Part shown: in pieces, positions 10,301 through 21,379 of the stretch | How the letters are laid out: each line of letters opens with the position of its first letter | Position numbering within the stretch: position 1 is the stretch's first letter | Assembly: GCA_034231615.1 (NCBI GenBank) | Contig: CM067317.1 | Location: 48,931,282-48,995,281 of the forward strand | DNA: 64,000 nucleotides | Reading direction: 5' to 3' | From: Meghimatium bilineatum | Taxonomy: Eukaryota > Mollusca > Gastropoda > Stylommatophora > Philomycidae | The notes under the pieces: model-generated | Database searches by the model: none | Told to the model about the DNA's origin: nothing | What the model saw: the letters and a program-made list of their open reading frames with translations, nothing else | Translations under genes and position numbers: made by a program

Positions 10301-13098
10301 TTACAAACATCATTTAAATAGCCAATTGTACCATCATTACCTTATAATCTTCATTAATTACAAACATCATTTAAATAGCCAATTGTACCATCATTACCTT
10401 ATAATCTTCATTAATTACAAACATCATTTAAATAGCCAATTGTACCATCATTACCTTATAATCTTCCTTAATTAAAAACATCATTTAAATAGCCAATTGT
10501 ACCATCATTACCTTATAATCTTCATTAATTAAAAACATCATTTAAATAGCCAATTGTACCATCATTACCTTATAATCTTCATTAATTACAAACATCATTT
10601 AAATAGCCAATTGTACCATCATTACCTTATAATCTTCCTTAATTAAAAACATCATTTAAATAGCCAATTGTACCATCATTACCTTATAATCTTCATTAAT
10701 TACAAACATCATTTAAATAGCCAATTGTACCATCATTACCTTATAATCTTCCTTAATTAAAAACATCATTTAAATAGCCAATTGTACAATCATTACCTTA
10801 TAATCTTCATTAATTACAAACATCATTTAAATAGCCAATTGTACCATCATTACCTTATAATCTTCATTAATTAAAAACATCATTTAAATAGCCAATTGTA
10901 CCATCATTACCTTATAATCTTCATTAATTACAAACATCATTTAAATAGCCAATTGTACCATCATTACCTTATAATCTTCATTAATTAAAAACATCATTTA
11001 AATAGCCAATTGTACCATCATTACCTTATAATCTTCATTAATTACAAACATCATTTAAATAGTCAATTGTACAATCATTACCTTATAATCTTCATTAATT
11101 ACAAACATCATTTAAATAGCCAATTGTACCATCATTACCTTATAATCTTCATTAATTACAAACATCATTTAAATAGTCAATTGTACAATCATTACCTTAT
11201 AATCTTCATTAATTAAAAACATCATGTAAATAGTCAATTGTACAATCATTACCTTATAATCTTCATTAATTAAAAACATCATTTAAATAGCCAATTGTAC
11301 CATCATTACCTTATAATCTTCATTAATTACAAACATCATTTAAATAGCCAATTGTACAATCATTACCTTATAATCTTCATTAATTACAAACATCATTTAA
11401 ATAGCCAATTGTACCATCATTACCTTATAATCTTCATTAATTACAAACATCATTTAAATAGCCAATTGTACCATCATTACCTTATAATCTTCATTAATTA
11501 CAAACATCATTTAAATAGCCAATTGTACAATCATTACCTTATAATCTTCATTAATTACAAACATCATTTAAATAGCCAATTGTACCATCATTACCTTATA
11601 ATCTTCATTAATTACAAACATCATTTAAATAGCCAATTGTACCATCATTACCTTATAATCTTCATTAATTACAAACATCATTTAAATAGCCAATTGTACA
11701 ATCATTACCTTATAATCTTCATTAATTACAAACATCATTTAAATAGCCAATTGTACCATCATTACCTTATAATCTTCATTAATTACAAACATCATTTAAA
11801 TAGTCAATTGTACAATCATTACCTTATAATCTTCATTAATTAAAAACATCATGTAAATAGTCAATTGTACAATCATTACCTTATAATCTTCATTAATTAA
11901 AAACATCATTTAAATAGCCAATTGTACCATCATTACCTTATAATCTTCATTAATTACAAACATCATTTAAATAGCCAATTGTACAATCATTACCTTATAA
12001 TCTTCATTAATTACAAACATCATTTAAATAGCCAATTGTACCATCATTACCTTATAATCTTCATTAATTACAAACATCATTTAAATAGCCAATTGTACCA
12101 TCATTACCTTATAATCTTCATTAATTACAAACATCATTTAAATAGCCAATTGTACAATCATTACCTTATAATCTTCATTAATTACAAACATCATTTAAAT
12201 AGCCAATTGTACCATCATTACCTTATAATCTTCATTAATTACAAACATCATTTAAATAGCCAATTGTACCATCATTACCTTATAATCTTCATTAATTACA
12301 AACATCATTTAAATAGCCAATTGTACAATCATTACCTTATAATCTTCATTAATTACAAACATCATTTAAATAGCCAATTGTACCATCATTACCTTATAAT
12401 CTTCATTAATTAAAAACATCATTTAAATAGCCAATTGTACCATCATTACCTTATAATCTTCATTAATTAAAAACATCATTTAAATAGCCAATTGTACCAT
12501 CATTACCTTATAATCTTCATTAATTAAAAACATCATTTAAATAGCCAATTGTACCATCATTACCTTATAATCTTCATTAATTAAAAACATCATTTAAATA
12601 GCCAATTGTACCATCATTACCTTATAATCTTCATTAATTAAAAACATCATTTAAATAGCCAATTGTACCATCATTACCTTATAATCTTCATTAATTAAAA
12701 ACATCATTTAAATAGCCAATTGTACCATCATTACCTTATAATCTTCATTAATTAAAAACATCATTTAAATAGCCAATTGTACCATCATTACCTTATAATC
12801 TTCATTAATTAAAAACATCATTTAAATAGCCAATTGTACCATCATTACCTTATAATCTTCATTAATTAAAAACATCATTTAAATAGCTAATTGTACCATC
12901 ATTACCTTATAATCTTCATTAATTACAAACATCATTTAAATAGCCAATTGTACAATCATTACCTTATAATCTTCATTAATTACAAACATCATTTAAATAG
13001 TCAATTGTACAATCATTACCTTATAATCTTCATTAATTACAAACATCATTTAAATAGCCAATTGTACCATCATTACCTTATAATCTTCATTAATTAAA
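7330..13098. repeat. 57-bp minisatellite, about 101 copies
   Basis: The unit is AAAAACATCATTTAAATAGC, CAATTGTACCATCATTACCT, TATAATCTTCATTAATT. The first unit carries a 5-base insertion (TTTAA after CTTAT). Each unit contains the palindromes ATTTAAAT, CAATTG and ATTAAT. Copies vary mainly at a few fixed sites: tacA/Catc, agCC/TC/CTaat, aattA(A/C)aaa, and rarely cttcCttaat or catGtaaat. Mutations shared by neighbours show multi-unit duplications. Where the aattAcaaa variant occurs, runs of open frame appear (a 19-codon repeat); these are artefacts of a unit divisible by three. Confidence 0.97.
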
Positions 13099-13257
13099 TG
13101 ACATATTTCTCGGAGGAGTCAACTTTTCGTAGAAGATGCTCGTTAGCAATCACAAATTAATAAAACTGTTCACAGATAAGATTCTTCAAATTGTACTTTG
13201 TAGGAATGATGCCCTTTACAGAGTCGAGTCCTATTCCTTTCACTTGTCCACTGAGCA

Positions 13258-13602
13258 TTAATCAAGAAAACACGCTTTGCCACCTAAATATTTACCCAAT
13301 TGATCAACAGTGTGGGGGCCAATTACCTGGTTTATTATTGCTTCACTCTTCGTTTTTGCACAAGCAATATTTTTAGCGATTTCCGAATCTTCACATAATG
13401 TGTGCATCAAACCTGCTGTGCAGGTCATCGAGTTGTAAGATTGATGATGACAAACTGTATTAAATGCCAAAGTTGCTTCAGAGCATGTGTTTTCAGCAAC
13501 ACCTTTGAATACATAGACTGAAAAAAGGCAATTTTTTCGATGTAATAGTTGTAACGACGATACATACAAATTAGAATATAAAATGTAAGACAAGCCGGAC
13601 AT
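13258..13602 (-). pseudogene. hAT transposase relic (115 codons)
   Basis: The minus-strand frame contains SEATLAFNTVCHHQSYNSMT, CTAGL and DSEIAKNIACAKTKSEAIIN. This resembles the segment after the BED-finger linker in a group of animal hAT-like transposases ('TLAYHTV.HHQSYNSMDCTS.L...DS.IA......RTKTEAIV.NV'). The finger, the catalytic DDE residues and the C-terminal dimerisation domain are absent. Only 77 bases separate its start from the right terminus, so the N-terminus was lost too. Identification is from memory of the family, not a search. Confidence 0.6.
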
Positions 13603-13689
13603 TTTAAAAGATTTTAGCTTTACCAGCCGGACGGAAAATATTCAGCCTGTCCTCCTCTTGTCGGACGTCGGCAACCCTAACTCAAGCGG

Positions 13690-15398
13690 ACATTACACAG
13701 ATGCCATTTTGTAGCAGATTCCTAGGTTGTGGGAAATACTACTTTCTGCAGATGGGTCATGACATCTGATAGAAGAATGATGATCTAGTTGTCCCCACAA
13801 ATATATACTATTCTCCTGCTAGTGCGTAATGATCACTTCTTACTGAGCAGAAATATATACCTTTCTCCTGATAGTGCGTGTTGACCACATCTTGCGAATC
13901 CTTAGAGCACTTCCATTCGTGAAGTAAACATGCATGCATAAATCTCCCTAATACAAACTCTGATTGTGAGACAGACAGCCTTACATGAGTTTAGTTGTCA
14001 CCTTGGTTACTGAACTGAGGATGATCTGTGCTTTCGGTATAAAGGCTATGTGATGTCAAGAACTATCTGCTCACAGATAAAGGTTTTACTTCATCGGTAT
14101 TATCGTCATCATCATCTTTCTATCCTCGACATTTATCTCATACTCTACTTTTGATTTCTCCCGCTCACAATTTCTCCTCCCTTTGTTTATCACTATTTCT
14201 CTCACTATGTGTATGCCATTAGTCCTAGAAGTTCGTTCCCTCTTTTTCCTCAATTATTTACCCTCCTCTCAAGTGTACACTTGTGTAATTTCGTTTGTGG
14301 CTCTTAATCTTGTTACGCCTGTAGGCATTTCTTCCGGAACAATTTCCTATCGCTATCTCCTGGAGCCTAAACAAACTTACCATTTTTATTGAAAGATTGC
14401 TTGTTAATATGAATCTCATAAAATATCGCTCACATCTAGACTCTCGCCAATATAAGACATGCAAACAGAATAAAAATAATCCTTCAATCCTTCATACGTG
14501 ATAATTTTTAGATTATTAAAGTCACTATTGATATACTGTGTGTGTACTCACAAGGCCGGCTAGCGAAACGCATGCATGTTATTGTAAACATGAAGCCAAG
14601 TTATGATTCTGCTTGTATACTTTATGAGAGTCGCGGTTCAGAGTTACTTCGGTACAATACAAGAAGCAGTGAACAGGTTTCTACGGAACAAATAGCAAGC
14701 ATGATTAAACGGAACGAAATTACGATTAAGTCGCATATACCGATGCATCCAATATTCGACACGTCACGCAATGAGAGCCCTGACCACTCGATATGCGCGC
14801 TGCACACGGAATGAGAGGTGGGTGACCAGTTCACAGCGCGCAAATCGTTAGATCGGTATTTTAAGTTACGACTTTTTAAGTTTCCGAGATAATGCAAGAG
14901 CATATGAAATTAAAAAGTTGGTATGTTGTCACGTGATTTGTCCACTGATTCTTGTATTGAACCGTTACTTCTCTATATTTCCCTCCCCTCACAGGTATGT
15001 GGTCCTACTACAATTTGAAATTGTTTGCACCGTCCTTTCTGGAAACCTTATACCCATTCGGCCCACTATAAGAACCACAAATATACCTGCTTCTCTTAAC
15101 CTTTATAATTTGACAGGCGATAGTTGGTACATGGTTTGTTTTGTTAGAGAAATCTGGCAACACTTGGTATTGACAGCTGTGACCTTTCACCTTTTGTCTT
15201 GTCTTCAGCAAGTGATCATCCTGAAGTGTTATTCTTCCTGCCTTGGTCTCATCCTAAAAATAGTAGCTTGTCAGGGATTATTTGGTTTGGCTTTAAATAA
15301 GTAGTGTCGCTCTGGAAAAAATATTATGGGTTCATTTTCAAGTCATTTGCTAATTTTCTAATCTCGTATTCGTTAGGTGTCATTTTAAACTTTTCGCC
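13690..15398. other. No gene recognised
   Basis: Several short frames of 60-130 codons exist on both strands but none shows a domain, signal peptide or repeat family that I can name. A shared 15-base string GAACAAATAGCAAGC at 14686 with the 45-bp array at 5.6 kb is probably chance. A GTCATCATCATC run occurs at 14106. Confidence 0.35.
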
Positions 15399-15752
15399 CA
15401 AAATGGCTAACATTAATACCACAACATGGCTAACATTAATACCACAAAATGGCTAACATTAATACCACAAAATGGCTAACATTAATACCACAAAATGGCT
15501 AACATTAATACAACAAAATGGCTAACATTAATACCACAAAATGGCTAACATTAATACCACAAAATGGCTAACATTAATACCACAAAATGGCTAACATTAA
15601 TACCACAAAATGGCTAACATTAATACCACAAAATGGCTAACATTAATACCACAAAATGGCTAGCATGAATACCACAAAATGGCTAACTTTAATACCCTAA
15701 AATGGCTAAATTAATACCACACAATGGCTAACATTAATACCACAAAATGACT
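15399..15752. repeat. Minisatellite, 23-bp unit, about 15 copies
   Basis: Unit AATGGCTAACATTAATACCA plus CAA. The central copies are nearly identical; the last three carry indels and substitutions (TAGCATGAAT, CCCTAAAATG), so the right side is older. Each unit contains CAAAATGGC, which looks like a YY1-type core, but that may be coincidence. Confidence 0.93.
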
Positions 15753-15819
15753 GCAGACTTTCTTGCGCTTGAATGTCTGTATACACAATGATGAAATATG
15801 TCATCTATATAACATACAG

Positions 15820-15941
15820 ATTCTCTAAGGAGTTGGAGGCTTATCCACGAAGAATTTCGAGCAGTAGATATAATCTCCTCAAGGAAGACTTACATAAAGA
15901 AAAAGAACACATTTTCGTCTGTCAGATGGTGGTTTTTCAAG
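15820..15941 (+). CDS. Candidate internal exon
   Basis: An acceptor (ATAACATACAG, ending 15819) and a textbook donor (CAAG|GTAAGT, intron from 15942) bound 122 bases with an open frame: SKELEAYPRRISSSRYNLLK, EDLHKEKEHIFVCQMVVFQ. The residue composition is protein-like, with charged helix-forming stretches, and unlike the low-complexity translations nearby. Phase would be 2 in and 1 out. I do not recognise the protein. The acceptor's pyrimidine tract is weak, so a chance match is possible. Confidence 0.28.
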
Positions 15942-16109
15942 GTAAGTTTGATGACCTTTTTGTGAGAAATCTCTAAGGGAGTATTTTTAATTGGAGGTGG
16001 GGGCAGGTGGGGGATATTTGTTTCCCCTTTGGCTTGAGTCATATTCCGATTTGTAAAGGGGAGGTAACGGTGGGGGAGATGAACATCCCAAATAACTCCC
16101 TTTATCTAC

Positions 16110-16165
16110 GGGACTGGAAGAGCTGCACGGGACTGGAAGAGCTGCACGGGACTGGAAGAGATGTA
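16110..16165. repeat. 19-bp tandem repeat, 3 copies
   Basis: GGGACTGGAAGAGCTGCAC occurs twice perfectly and a third time with a changed end (GAGATG). Too short to say more. Confidence 0.8.
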
Positions 16166-16229
16166 TACCGCTTAGAACTAAAAGCTTCTGAGTATGAAAG
16201 AAAGATTATTGAAAATGCTCATTTTACAA

Positions 16230-16690
16230 TACATTACTTCAGGGTCGTAGATAAGAAGTGTGTGTTGGAGTGTAGAAATCGCTCACAAAGCTCGTAGATA
16301 AGGAGAGTGTTGGAGTATTCAAATCTCTCCCCGAGCTCGTGAATAAGGAGAGTGTTGAGGTGTTCAAATCTCTCCGCGAGCTCGTGAATAAGGAGAGTGT
16401 TGGAGTGTTCAAATCTCTCCCCGAGCTCGTAGATAAGGAGAGTGTTGGAGTGTTCAAATCTCTCCCCGAGCTCGTGAATAAGGAGAGTGTTGGAGTGTTC
16501 AAATCTCTCCCCGAGCTCGTAGATAAGGAGAGTGTTGGAGTATTCAAATCTCTCCCCGAGCTCGTGAATAGGAGAGTGTTGGGGTGTTCAAATCTCTCCC
16601 CGAGCTTGTAGATAAGAAGAGTGCTTAAGAGTTGGAGAATGCGTAATGATGTCCAGTATTTAATATTATCAATCCATACTTTCTTTTAGA
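16230..16690 (-). repeat. Dispersed repeat hosting a 45-bp array
   Basis: The left landmark CTTCAGGGTCGTAGATAAG (16240) and the right landmark TGTCCAGTATTTAATATTAT (16649) are the same pair seen about 110 bases apart at 3.98-4.12 kb. Here they are about 410 bases apart, with the 45-bp array between them. Confidence 0.45.
16280..16620. repeat. Minisatellite, 45-bp unit, about 7.5 copies
   Basis: Unit CTCGTGAATAAGGAGAGTGT, TGGAGTGTTCAAATCTCTCC, CCGAG. The second half of the array alternates GTGAATAAGG and GTAGATAAGG, which gives a 90-bp dimer. Long frames on both strands are by-products. Its sequence is unrelated to the 45-bp arrays at 5.6 and 24.2 kb. Confidence 0.9.
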
Positions 16691-16832
16691 CGCCTCGTCG
16701 CCTTCATCCCAGGCATGATTATTTTAATGGGGGAGAAAGTCATACATTATCACATGACCGAAGCACAGACAATTGTTGAAGTTTTACTACTGTCAGGAGA
16801 TGTTTTGTTATAGACTTGCAAGTTAGTAAATG

Positions 16833-16990
16833 CCCCAAAATAATTTATGCCACAAGATAATTGATGTCCTAGGATAATTTATGCCACAAGATAATTGATG
16901 TCCTAGGATAATTTATGCAACAAGAAAATTGATGTCCTAGGATAATTTATGCCACAAGAAAATTGATGTCCCCCGTTAATTGATTCCTAA
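16833..16990. repeat. Minisatellite, 34-bp unit, about 4.5 copies
   Basis: TTGATGTCCTAGGATAATTT then ATGCCACAAGATAA recurs at 16861, 16895, 16929 and 16963, spaced exactly 34 bases. It grades rightward into the 17-bp array; 34 is twice 17, and the box GATGTCC is shared by both, so the two may have a common origin. Confidence 0.85.
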
Positions 16991-16999
16991 AGATCATTG

Positions 17000-18036
17000 A
17001 AGGCATAAAAACATAAAATAGATGTCCCAAAAGAATAGATGTCCCAAAAGAATAGATGTCCCAAGAAAAAAAATACACCAGAATAATAAATGCATCAGGA
17101 AAATACATACACCATGGAGGATATAAGCCAGGGGAATAAAGAGACCAGGAGAATAAATACGCACATATATCATATACACCAGGAGAAAAAATACACCAAG
17201 ATATTATGTACATTAGGAGAATAAATATACCATGAGGATACATACATCAGGAGAATACATATATCAGGAGGATAAATACACCAGATGAATAAATACATTG
17301 GAAGTTTAAATACATCAGGAGATTAAAATATTGGAAAAATAAATACATTGGAAGAATGAATACATCTGGGGAATAAATACATCAGGAGAATAAATACATT
17401 CGAAGAATAAATACATTGGAAGAATAAATACATCTGGGGAATAAATACATCAGGATAATAAATTCCTCAGGGAATAAATACATCATGATAAATACATCAG
17501 GAAAATAAAAATACATCAGGATAATAAATACATCAGGAGAATAAATACATTGGAGGAATAAATACATCGGGATAAATACATCAGGATAATAAATATACCA
17601 AGATATAATATACACCAGGAGAATAAATACATCAGGAGAATAAATACATCAGGAGAATAAGTACATTGGAAGAATAAATACATCGGAAGAATAAATACAT
17701 CGGAAGAATAAATACATTGGAAGAATAAATACATTGGAAGAATAAATACATCAGGAGAATAAATACATTGGAAGAATAAATACATCAGGAGAATAAATAC
17801 ATTGGAAGAATAAATACACCAGGAGAATGAAGGCACCAGGAGAATAAATACATTGGAAGAATAAATACATTGGAAGAATAAATACATCAGGAGAATAAAT
17901 ACATTGGAAGAATAAATACATTGGAAGAATAAATACATTGGAAGAATAAATACATTGGAAGAATAAATACATCAGGAGAATAAATACATTGGAAGAATAA
18001 ATACATTGGAAGAATAAATACATTGGAAGAATAAAT
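17000..18036. repeat. 17-bp minisatellite, left block
   Basis: Units of the form AATAAATACATTGGAAG and AATAAATACATCAGGAG are intermixed, with rarer CACCAGG forms to the left. The left edge is degenerate and begins with 17-base GAATAGATGTCCCAAAA copies. The minus-strand frames (FILLMYLFFQCIYSSN) are by-products of 3 x 17 = 51 bases without stops. Confidence 0.92.
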
Positions 18037-18848
18037 CATCATTATCAGGTGCATGCAAGATGGCGAATGCGGTCATGGCTCTCCACAACTTTATATCCAT
18101 AGTATCATGTATCAAAGTCGTTGTTGTTTCCCTGCCGTGCCAGGTTGTCAAACTGTCCAATATTTTCTCACGTTGTCGCCCTCTGTCTCTGTTGCCTTCA
18201 ATTTTGCCTGTTGTGACTATGTTCTCTAAACCTGCCAATCGCATGAAGTGGCCAAAAGAAGAAGATTGCCTTTTTCTTATATTTTTGATTAAGGTCTGTT
18301 TCGCGTTTAACTCTGTCAACACCTCTACATTCGTTTTTCTGGTAGTCCATGGTATTCTCAGCATTATTCTCTAGAACCACATCTCTGTTGCCTCTAATTT
18401 CATACTTTCCAGTTTGTTTATTGTCCAAGACTCGCACCCATATGTTAGTATAGAGGTTACATAGCACTGCAGAACTCTCTTTCTCACTTCTAATGAGTAG
18501 GTCATATTACACAGTATATTTTTCATTTTTCTGAATGTTGTTTTTGCCTGTCTTCATCTGCATCTTATTTCTGTTGAACTTCTTCCATCAGCTGTAATCG
18601 TTGTACCTAAAATATTTGAATTGGTGGACCTGTTTTAATACTATATCATTCACTTTTATCTTGCAAGGTGTGTTATTTTGTTTCTTTGGAATAACGATTA
18701 ATTCTGTTTTCTTGATATTTAGAAAGAGGCCTTTCTCTTTACTTTCTGTGAATACTACATTAATTAAATCTTGAAGGTTTCCCTCACTTTATGCAATCAG
18801 AACAATGTCATCTGCATATCTCAAATTATTTATGTTATGTCCTCCCGC
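18037..18848 (-). mobile_element. Family C RTE-like element inserted in the 17-bp array
   Basis: Minus-strand blocks from 5' to 3': NINNLRYADDIVLIA (the RT catalytic box, intact), then KGLFLNIKKTELIVIPKKQN, HQFKYF, DNKQTGKYEIRGNRDVVLEN, LENIVTTGKIEGNRDRGRQR, TWHGRETTTTLIHDTMDIKL and a final WRAMTAFAIL. It ends at a short GAT-type tail (CATCATTATC at 18037). TGGAAGAATAAAT flanks both sides (18024-18036 and 18849-18861). That is compatible with a 13-bp target duplication, although it is also an array unit. Stops and frameshifts abound. Confidence 0.88.
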
Positions 18849-20022
18849 TGGAAGAATAAATACATCAGGAGAATAATTACACAAGGAGAATAAATGCATT
18901 GGAAGAATAAATACACTAAGTGACAAAACAAAAATAAAATACAGTAAGAGAATAAAAACACCAAGAAAATAAATACACAGGACAATAAATACCGTAAGAT
19001 AAATACATGAGGATAATACATGCTCAATGATAATAAATACACAAAAAGAATTATAACCCAAGGTGAATAAATATACAAGGGGAATAAATATACAAGGGGA
19101 ATAAATATACAAGGGGAATAAATATACAAGGTGAATAAATATACAAGGGGAATAAATATACAAGGGGAATACATATACAAGGGGAATAAATATACAAGGG
19201 GAATAAATATACAAGGGGAATAAATATACAAGGGGAATAACTATACAAGGGTAATAAATATACCATGGGAAAAAGTACATGAAGAGAATAAATAAACCAG
19301 GAGAATATATATATACCAAGATAATAGATACCCCAGGTTAATAAATACACCAAGAAAATATATACACTAGGAGAATAAATACACCAAGGAGATAGATACC
19401 TCAGGAGAATAAATATACCAGGAGAATAAATACAACAGGAGAATAAATACAACAGGAGAATAAATACACCAGGAGAATAAATACAACAGAAGAATAAATA
19501 CACCAGGAGAATAAATACAAGAAGAGAATAAATGCAAGAAGAGAATAAATACAACAAGAGAATAAATACACCAGGAGAATAAATACAACAGGAGAATAAA
19601 TACAACAGGAGAATAAATACACCAGGAGAATAAATACAACAGAAGAATAAATACACCAGGAGAATAAATACAACAGGAGAATAAATACAACAGGAGAATA
19701 AATACAAGAAGAGAATAAATGCAAGAAGAGAATAAATACAACAAGAGAATAAATACACCAGGAGAATAAATACAACAGGAGAATAAATACAACAGAATAA
19801 TAAATACACCAGAAGAATAAATACAACAGAAGAATAAATACACCAGGAGAATAAATACAACAGGAGAATAAATACAACAGGAGAATAAATACACCAGGAG
19901 AATAAATACAACAGAAGAATAAATACACCAGGAGAATAAATACAACAGGAGAATAAATACAACAGGAGAATAAATACAACAGGAGAATAAATACAACAAG
20001 AGAATAAATACACCAGGAGAAT
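18849..20022. repeat. 17-bp minisatellite, right block
   Basis: The array resumes after the retroelement. Sub-blocks have their own unit variants: AATAAATATACAAGGGG (19075-19250), then AGAATAAATACACCAGG and AGAATAAATACAACAGG (19370-20020), with AAGAAG forms. A multi-unit block recurs at 187 bases (11 x 17): the marker AATGCAAGAAG appears at 19531 and 19718. The 334-codon minus-strand frame (LLYLFSCCIYSPVVF) is not a gene. Confidence 0.93.
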
Positions 20023-20809
20023 ATAATTAATGTCTCGTAATTCCCGAGTATCCAAACAAAGAAAGTAACAACATTGCTTTTACAAAATGAATTCACGTTC
20101 ATTCAGCTTTATTCACTGAATGTTACACCCACAAACTTCTTGTAGTTTTCTTCACCACGATTCTATTCCACAAGTTACCTCATGTATCTGGTAATGTAGT
20201 AAAGTTGATGAACGTGTTATTTGATGAATATGTGCGGGAAATGCACTTCAGGAAAATAAAACACATGAAGAAATGAAGCAACACGATGATTAACTTCACA
20301 TTCTAAGGGCTTCCGTCTACTGGAAGTGACTACAAGCACATGCGATTACGTCCTCTTGATGAGTAAGCGATCTTGATCGGGCTACTTCTTACGCTTGCAG
20401 AGTACACGATTCCGAAGCAACCTTTGCATTTGGATCAGTCTGGCGGTTACGCCTGTAGTCGCTTCCAGTAGACATTCCAGTAGACATTTCCAGTAGACAT
20501 CTACTTCCCTAACTGTATATCGATTTATCCGCAAGGATGTGGCTCAGTTCCGTTCAGGTAAACTGTAGGTACAACTTTCTGTGCAGGTATAAACAAGAGA
20601 TTTAACAACAGCCCTGGATGTTCCCCGAATTCAGAACGTAAAAGATATGTTTTATGTTAAGCTGGAAAAAAAGGACAACTACAGTAAACTTTTTGTAATA
20701 TGGTAATTAATATAAGGAGAAAAAATGCAGTTTAAGCTGCACAATTCCGCGTAATCGACGTTTCGACCAGCAGGTCTGTATGATCACTAAATTGACAGAA
20801 AAGTCGAGA
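20023..20809. other. No gene seen; small duplications only
   Basis: Contains a short triple TTCCAGTAGACAT (20465-20500). GACGTTTCGACCAGCAGGTC at 20758 reads, on the minus strand, as a GACC-TGCT-GGTC hairpin followed by GAAACGTC. This is reminiscent of the hammerhead-like repeats described below but lacks the CTGATGA half. Confidence 0.35.
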
Positions 20810-20930
20810 AAGTTGGATGTGACGGGTCACATGATTCACATATCACAGCAAAGTAGTAAATCATGGCACTACGCATTCCATTTTGGACTACATCCTGCTA
20901 ATCTGCAGGAGTTTGAGAACGAACGCATAA
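20810..20930 (+). repeat. Family G dispersed repeat, 3' part
   Basis: TCATGGCACTACGCATTCCA, then GGACTACATCCTGCTAATCT and GCAGGAGTTTGAGAACGAAC, match the 3' third of family G (copies at 35.4, 42.2, 43.1, 43.6 and 53.5 kb). The GAA tail is degraded to GCATAAAATGAAG. Confidence 0.7.
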
Positions 20931-21004
20931 AATGAAGTATTCATATGTTCCTTATTATATCAATGTCGCAGGGTTAGACTGAGCTGTTAGAACAATGAGA
21001 AAGT

Positions 21005-21175
21005 GATGGTGTTTATCAGGGTGGGTTACGCATGTGGTTGCGTCTGTGGGTCTCACCAATGGCCCAACTAGACATACCACCCATGCAACAGAAAAACTTA
21101 GTGGATGATATGCCGTTATATTGAGGCTATCGTGTTATAGAATCTTCATGGCATGTCATCTATACAATTTTTGCT
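21005..21175 (+). repeat. Family H dispersed repeat fragment
   Basis: GTGGTTGCGTCTGTGGGTCT, CACCAATGGCC and CATGGCATGTCATCTATACA are shared with 52.0-52.15 kb and, in part, with 32.14-32.23 kb (minus) and 51.4 kb. Not coding. The class is unknown to me. Confidence 0.65.
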
Positions 21176-21379
21176 TTTATTTTGTTGTTGAAAGGTGTTT
21201 CATGTTTACCTAAATATTTATGTATGCACCCTCTGTGGTTGGGAGAGAGCCAGAGATGTAATGTGCAGCACTGGGGAGGAGGAAACTGACAGCACTATTT
21301 TTTCCTATTGCTGAAACCCTTCATAGGGGCACAGTGACTCAGGACGTGACAATCCTTTTTGACTTGAACATTTGGTTGC

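Larger units (their letters stand above)
7098..13679 (-). mobile_element. hAT-like DNA transposon filled by a minisatellite
   Basis: Left end TAGGGTTGCC (7098-7107) and right end GGCAACCCTA (13670-13679) are perfect 10-bp inverted termini. A looser match continues inward: AGGAGGACA occurs near both ends. The flanks AGTCCAGC (7090-7097) and ACTCAAGC (13680-13687) agree at 6 of 8 positions, as expected for an aged 8-bp hAT target duplication. Inside are 230 bases of left end, about 5.77 kb of 57-bp repeats, and a right segment with a transposase relic in minus orientation. The element (6,582 bp) lacks most of a transposase and could only have moved with help from an autonomous relative. The hAT call rests on terminus style, TSD length and the transposase resemblance. 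Confidence 0.72.

Noticed and set aside
9129..13097. ORFs with a 19-residue YHHYLIIFINYK-type repeat
   Set aside because: Produced by the 57-bp satellite where AAT-TAC replaces AAT-TAA; no start context or conservation.
7330..13098. CRISPR array
   Set aside because: Directly adjacent repeats without unique spacers, in a eukaryotic context with no cas genes.
14686..14700. 15-base identity with the 45-bp array unit at 5.6 kb
   Set aside because: No extension on either side; a single short match is probably chance.
19051..20102. 334-codon minus-strand ORF rich in Leu/Tyr/Cys
   Set aside because: Translation of the 17-bp array; neighbouring frames show the same pattern.
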